From Flavobacteriaceae bacterium (GTDB lineage: Bacteria; Bacteroidota; Bacteroidia; Flavobacteriales; Flavobacteriaceae): 8,164 nt of DNA. The translations under genes and the position numbers were made by a program. The notes below the pieces were generated by a model, which worked only from the letters and a program-made list of their open reading frames with translations, made no database searches and had not been told where the DNA came from. Positions 6,081 through 8,164 of this stretch are shown piece by piece (the first letter of the stretch is position 1; the number at the start of each line of letters is the position of its first letter). The DNA is taken from contig JALZVC010000024.1 of NCBI GenBank assembly GCA_023301205.1, positions 1 to 8,164 on the forward strand. The letters are read 5' to 3'.

Positions 6081-6191
6081 AGTAATGTAAATTGAATTTA
6101 ATAATACAAATAAGTATTAATAGTTCAGAAATAGTATTGCAAAAATACGTAAAGGTCTTATTATTGCGTTAGTTATATAAAACTATCAACT
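6081..6191. promoter_or_regulatory. Divergent promoter region
   Basis: These 111 AT-rich bases separate the starts of the YciO-type gene (minus) and the first lipoprotein hydrolase (plus), so both promoters must be here or inside the neighbours. On the minus strand TATTTTTG (6147 to 6140) matches the -7 consensus TAnnTTTG, about 60 bases ahead of the ATG at 6080, but no TTG lies at the proper -33 spacing. On the plus strand no clear element is seen; TAGTTATA at 6170-6177 is only a loose match. Confidence 0.35.
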
Positions 6192-7088
6192 ATGCGTTTT
6201 AACAAATTTCTATTTTTTGTTTTACTTTTGGCAAGTATTTCTTTTGTTGCTTGTGACTCCTCTGACGACGGTGTAGACGATACCGCGGAAGAAGAAGTAG
6301 CCGCATTAACAGCAGAAACACAATTAAACGTCTCTTATGGAGAAAGCGACGAACAGGTTTATGACCTCTACTTACCTTTGGGACGCCTTACTACAAAAAC
6401 AAAGGTGGTCATTCTAGTACATGGTGGAGGCTGGATAGGAGGCGACAAAACAGATATGAATGATTTTCTACAGCTCGTACAAAACAACCATCCTGATCAC
6501 GCTATCGTTAATATGAATTACCAGCTAGCTTCAGCTACCCAGACTGCTTTCCCAGATCAATTTTTAGATGTACAATTAGTTATAGATCACCTCATCGAGA
6601 ATGCAGCCAATTATCAAATAAATACAGAATTTGGACTTATAGGCGCAAGTGCTGGTGCACATATATCAATGATGTACGACTACGTCTACGACACAGATAA
6701 TCTTGTTAAGTTTGTTGGTAACATCGTGGGACCTTCAGATTTTACAGATCCATTTTATACAGGAAATCCTAATTTTTCTATTTTATTTAGCCTATTAGTA
6801 GATACATCTGCTTATCCTCCAGGAATAGATTTAGCAGTTGCTACAAGTCCTACCTTACAAGTATCCCGTTCATCCAGCCCTACTTTACTATTTTATGGAG
6901 ATCAAGACCCTCTGGTTCCATTAACAAATGGACAAACCTTAGATGCGGCACTCACAACTGAGGATATCACCCATATTTTTAATGTATATGAAGGTGGACA
7001 CGGTGACGATTGGTCTGAGGAAGACTTATTAAACACGCAGGTACAGTTAAGTAGTTATATAGACACTTATTTAACAATTACAGAGTAA
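6192..7088 (+). CDS. Alpha/beta hydrolase lipoprotein, esterase-like, first of a tandem pair
   Basis: A 298-residue protein with a lipoprotein signal (lipobox FVAC, Cys21) followed at once by an acidic run, DSSDDGVDD. Such acidic residues right after the lipid-bearing Cys resemble the Bacteroidota lipoprotein export signal, so surface exposure is likely though inferred. The catalytic core is of the BD-FAE/carboxylesterase type: oxyanion motif HGGGW (77-81), nucleophile elbow GASAG with Ser153, acid Asp239 in GDQDPLVP, and His270 in EGGHGDDW. All three triad residues and the oxyanion loop are present, so the enzyme should be active on an ester, for instance an acetyl group on a glycan or a short-chain ester. 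The substrate cannot be told from sequence. It shares about half its residues with the next gene (73 of 144 by hand count). The upstream sequence shows no clear Shine-Dalgarno. Confidence 0.9.
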   Translation: MRFNKFLFFVLLLASISFVACDSSDDGVDDTAEEEVAALTAETQLNVSYGESDEQVYDLYLPLGRLTTKTKVVILVHGGGWIGGDKTDMNDFLQLVQNNHPDHAIVNMNYQLASATQTAFPDQFLDVQLVIDHLIENAANYQINTEFGLIGASAGAHISMMYDYVYDTDNLVKFVGNIVGPSDFTDPFYTGNPNFSILFSLLVDTSAYPPGIDLAVATSPTLQVSRSSSPTLLFYGDQDPLVPLTNGQTLDAALTTEDITHIFNVYEGGHGDDWSEEDLLNTQVQLSSYIDTYLTITE

Positions 7089-7239
7089 GTTTTTTACTTC
7101 GGAAACATGACTTAAATGGAATGTTTGTACTGTGCATGATTCAAGTTTGCAATCCTATTTTCAAACTCATAAATAAGGCTCTTATAGTTAGACGCTATCG
7201 TAATTATCCGAATGACATACTATTAAAATTTCATATCTA

Positions 7240-7277
7240 AATTAAATATGTTTTACTCCTGTAAAACATATTTAATT
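7240..7277. repeat. AT-rich perfect hairpin, weak terminator candidate
   Basis: The arms AATTAAATATGTTTTAC (7240-7256) and its exact reverse complement (7261-7277) enclose the 4-base loop TCCT. The 17-bp stem is uninterrupted but has only two G/C pairs and no T-run after it. It lies about 150 bases beyond the stop of the first hydrolase. It may end that transcript or act as an RNA 3'-end structure. Confidence 0.5.
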
Positions 7278-7487
7278 ATCCGACTCAAAACCCTAATTAT
7301 TGGTTCGTTTAAAGGAACTATTCCTGCTATTTTTCTAAACAATTCTTTATTATCCGAAATAAACAAAGAATACTTAAACAAAAGTGCCAAATTGAATCAT
7401 TATTACTAATGAAATCAACTAAATAGCAACATAAAACCAAAGGTTTAGTAAGTATTTTTTAATGTGTGTATTTATTTTATTTTTTCA

Positions 7488-7495
7488 TATTTTTG
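7488..7495 (+). promoter_or_regulatory. Bacteroidota -7 promoter element of the second hydrolase
   Basis: TATTTTTG is an exact match to TAnnTTTG. The expected transcript start is around 7501, leaving a leader of roughly 17 bases before the TTG start at 7518, a normal layout for this phylum. The -33 region (about 7464-7469) has TGTG in place of TTTG, so that element is weak. Confidence 0.55.
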
Positions 7496-7517
7496 CCTTG
7501 ATAACAAGCCTACTATT

Positions 7518-8164
7518 TTGAACTATAAACTATTAACATCATTACTCTTTATTATTGTTTCTGCTTCATGTTCAATAGAAGAGAACGACACAGAATTAAG
7601 TGATCAAATAGAAATAAATTTAAGTTTAGAATCTCAATATCTTGCTACGCAGACAATACTCTTGGATGTTCCTTATGGAACACATGAGCAACAAGTTTTT
7701 GATATTTATTTACCCGAAGGAAGAACAACACAAGAAACCAAAGTTATACTCATGATTCACGGTGGAGGTTGGGTTAATGGAGATAAGAATAGCTTTACAG
7801 ATTTTGTATTAGAATTAAAAGAAAACAACCCCAATCACGCAATAGTAAATATCAACTATGTATTGGGCACTGAAGATCATTACGCTTTTCCTAATCAGTT
7901 TTTTGACATTCAAAATGTAATAAATTATATTAAATCAAAACAAAACAAATTCCGTATAAAACCCGAATTTGGATTAATTGGCAGTAGTGCTGGCGCACAT
8001 TTGGCATTGCAGTATACCTATAAATATGATTTTAACAATGACGTCAAATTTGTTGCAAGTTTAGGTGGACCCACAGATTTTTTAGATCCATTTTACGAAA
8101 GTAGTTCAGTTTTACTAACTGACTTTTTAGTTGATAAAAGCTATTACCAAAACACAATTACAGA
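7518..8164 (+). CDS. Alpha/beta hydrolase lipoprotein, second of a tandem pair, cut by the right edge
   Basis: The open frame runs to the window end (215 codons plus two bases). The only start that gives a proper export signal is the TTG at 7518: MNYKLLTSLLFIIVSASC, with lipid-bearing Cys18, followed by an acidic stretch SIEENDTE like a surface-export signal. There is no ATG upstream in frame, and a -7 element lies just ahead. The core parallels the preceding gene: YGTHEQQVFDIYLPEGR, oxyanion motif HGGGW (81-85), nucleophile elbow GSSAG with Ser157, and GGPTDFLDPFY. The acid and His of the triad lie beyond the edge. By comparison with its neighbour, roughly 80 residues are missing. The two genes are paralogues from an old tandem duplication (about 51% identical over 144 compared residues, counted by hand) and may differ in substrate. 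Confidence 0.88.
   Translation, partial: MNYKLLTSLLFIIVSASCSIEENDTELSDQIEINLSLESQYLATQTILLDVPYGTHEQQVFDIYLPEGRTTQETKVILMIHGGGWVNGDKNSFTDFVLELKENNPNHAIVNINYVLGTEDHYAFPNQFFDIQNVINYIKSKQNKFRIKPEFGLIGSSAGAHLALQYTYKYDFNNDVKFVASLGGPTDFLDPFYESSSVLLTDFLVDKSYYQNTIT

Larger units (their letters stand above)
7089..7517. other. Intergenic region of 429 bases between the tandem hydrolases
   Basis: No gene is supported here; a 34-codon frame at 7136-7240 has no recognisable features. The region holds a 17-bp AT-rich hairpin (7240-7277), three copies of TTATCCGA at 7204, 7276 and 7350 spaced 72 and 74 bases apart, and a promoter element at 7488-7495. The length and content suggest the two hydrolase genes are transcribed separately. 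Confidence 0.5.

Noticed and set aside
7136..7240. 34-codon plus-strand frame between the hydrolases
   Set aside because: No signal, motif or recognisable family; length is within chance for AT-rich sequence.

Overview
The window looks like chromosome from a marine-type member of the Flavobacteriaceae (Bacteroidota). Reasons: the DNA is AT-rich, Shine-Dalgarno sites are weak or absent, one good Bacteroidota-type -7 promoter element (TAnnTTTG) sits ahead of a gene, five of the complete or partial proteins carry lipoprotein signal peptides, and the YciO/Sua5-type protein reads like those I know from flavobacteria. No ribosomal RNA, tRNA, insertion sequence or CRISPR array was found.

Layout from the left. 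Positions 1-187 (minus) hold a small protein that runs off the edge and has a strong hairpin inside its last visible codons. Positions 188-798 are a gene-poor stretch with coding-like but stop-broken fragments, closed by a very strong bidirectional terminator (679-726). A secreted alpha/beta hydrolase follows on the minus strand (799-1602). After a 364-base gap, three plus-strand items lie in a row: a PqqB-like metallo-beta-lactamase lipoprotein (1967-2935), the orphan C-terminal end of a HipA toxin kinase gene (2982-3278), and an iduronate-2-sulfatase-like lipoprotein (3309-4883). The sulfatase gene overlaps or nearly touches a small gene for a formylglycine-generating-enzyme-like lipoprotein (about 4876-5457). 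A YciO/Sua5-type protein (5463-6080, minus) converges on it with a 5-base gap. Two paralogous HGGGW/GxSAG esterase-like lipoproteins end the window (6192-7088, and 7518 to beyond the right edge).

How the genes fit together: the clearest functional pair is the sulfatase and the FGE-like gene. The sulfatase has a Cys-type active-site motif (CAPSR) that must be converted to formylglycine. The neighbour keeps the CX4C cysteine pair of formylglycine-generating enzymes, but it is strongly shortened and appears to be exported. The rest of the window is mostly envelope or periplasmic hydrolases, and there is no SusCD pair or glycan lyase to define a polysaccharide utilisation locus. The hipA end fragment and the decayed stretch at 188-660 show that the region has lost genes. 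I see no complete new defence or mobile system; the exported compact FGE-like protein is the most unusual item.
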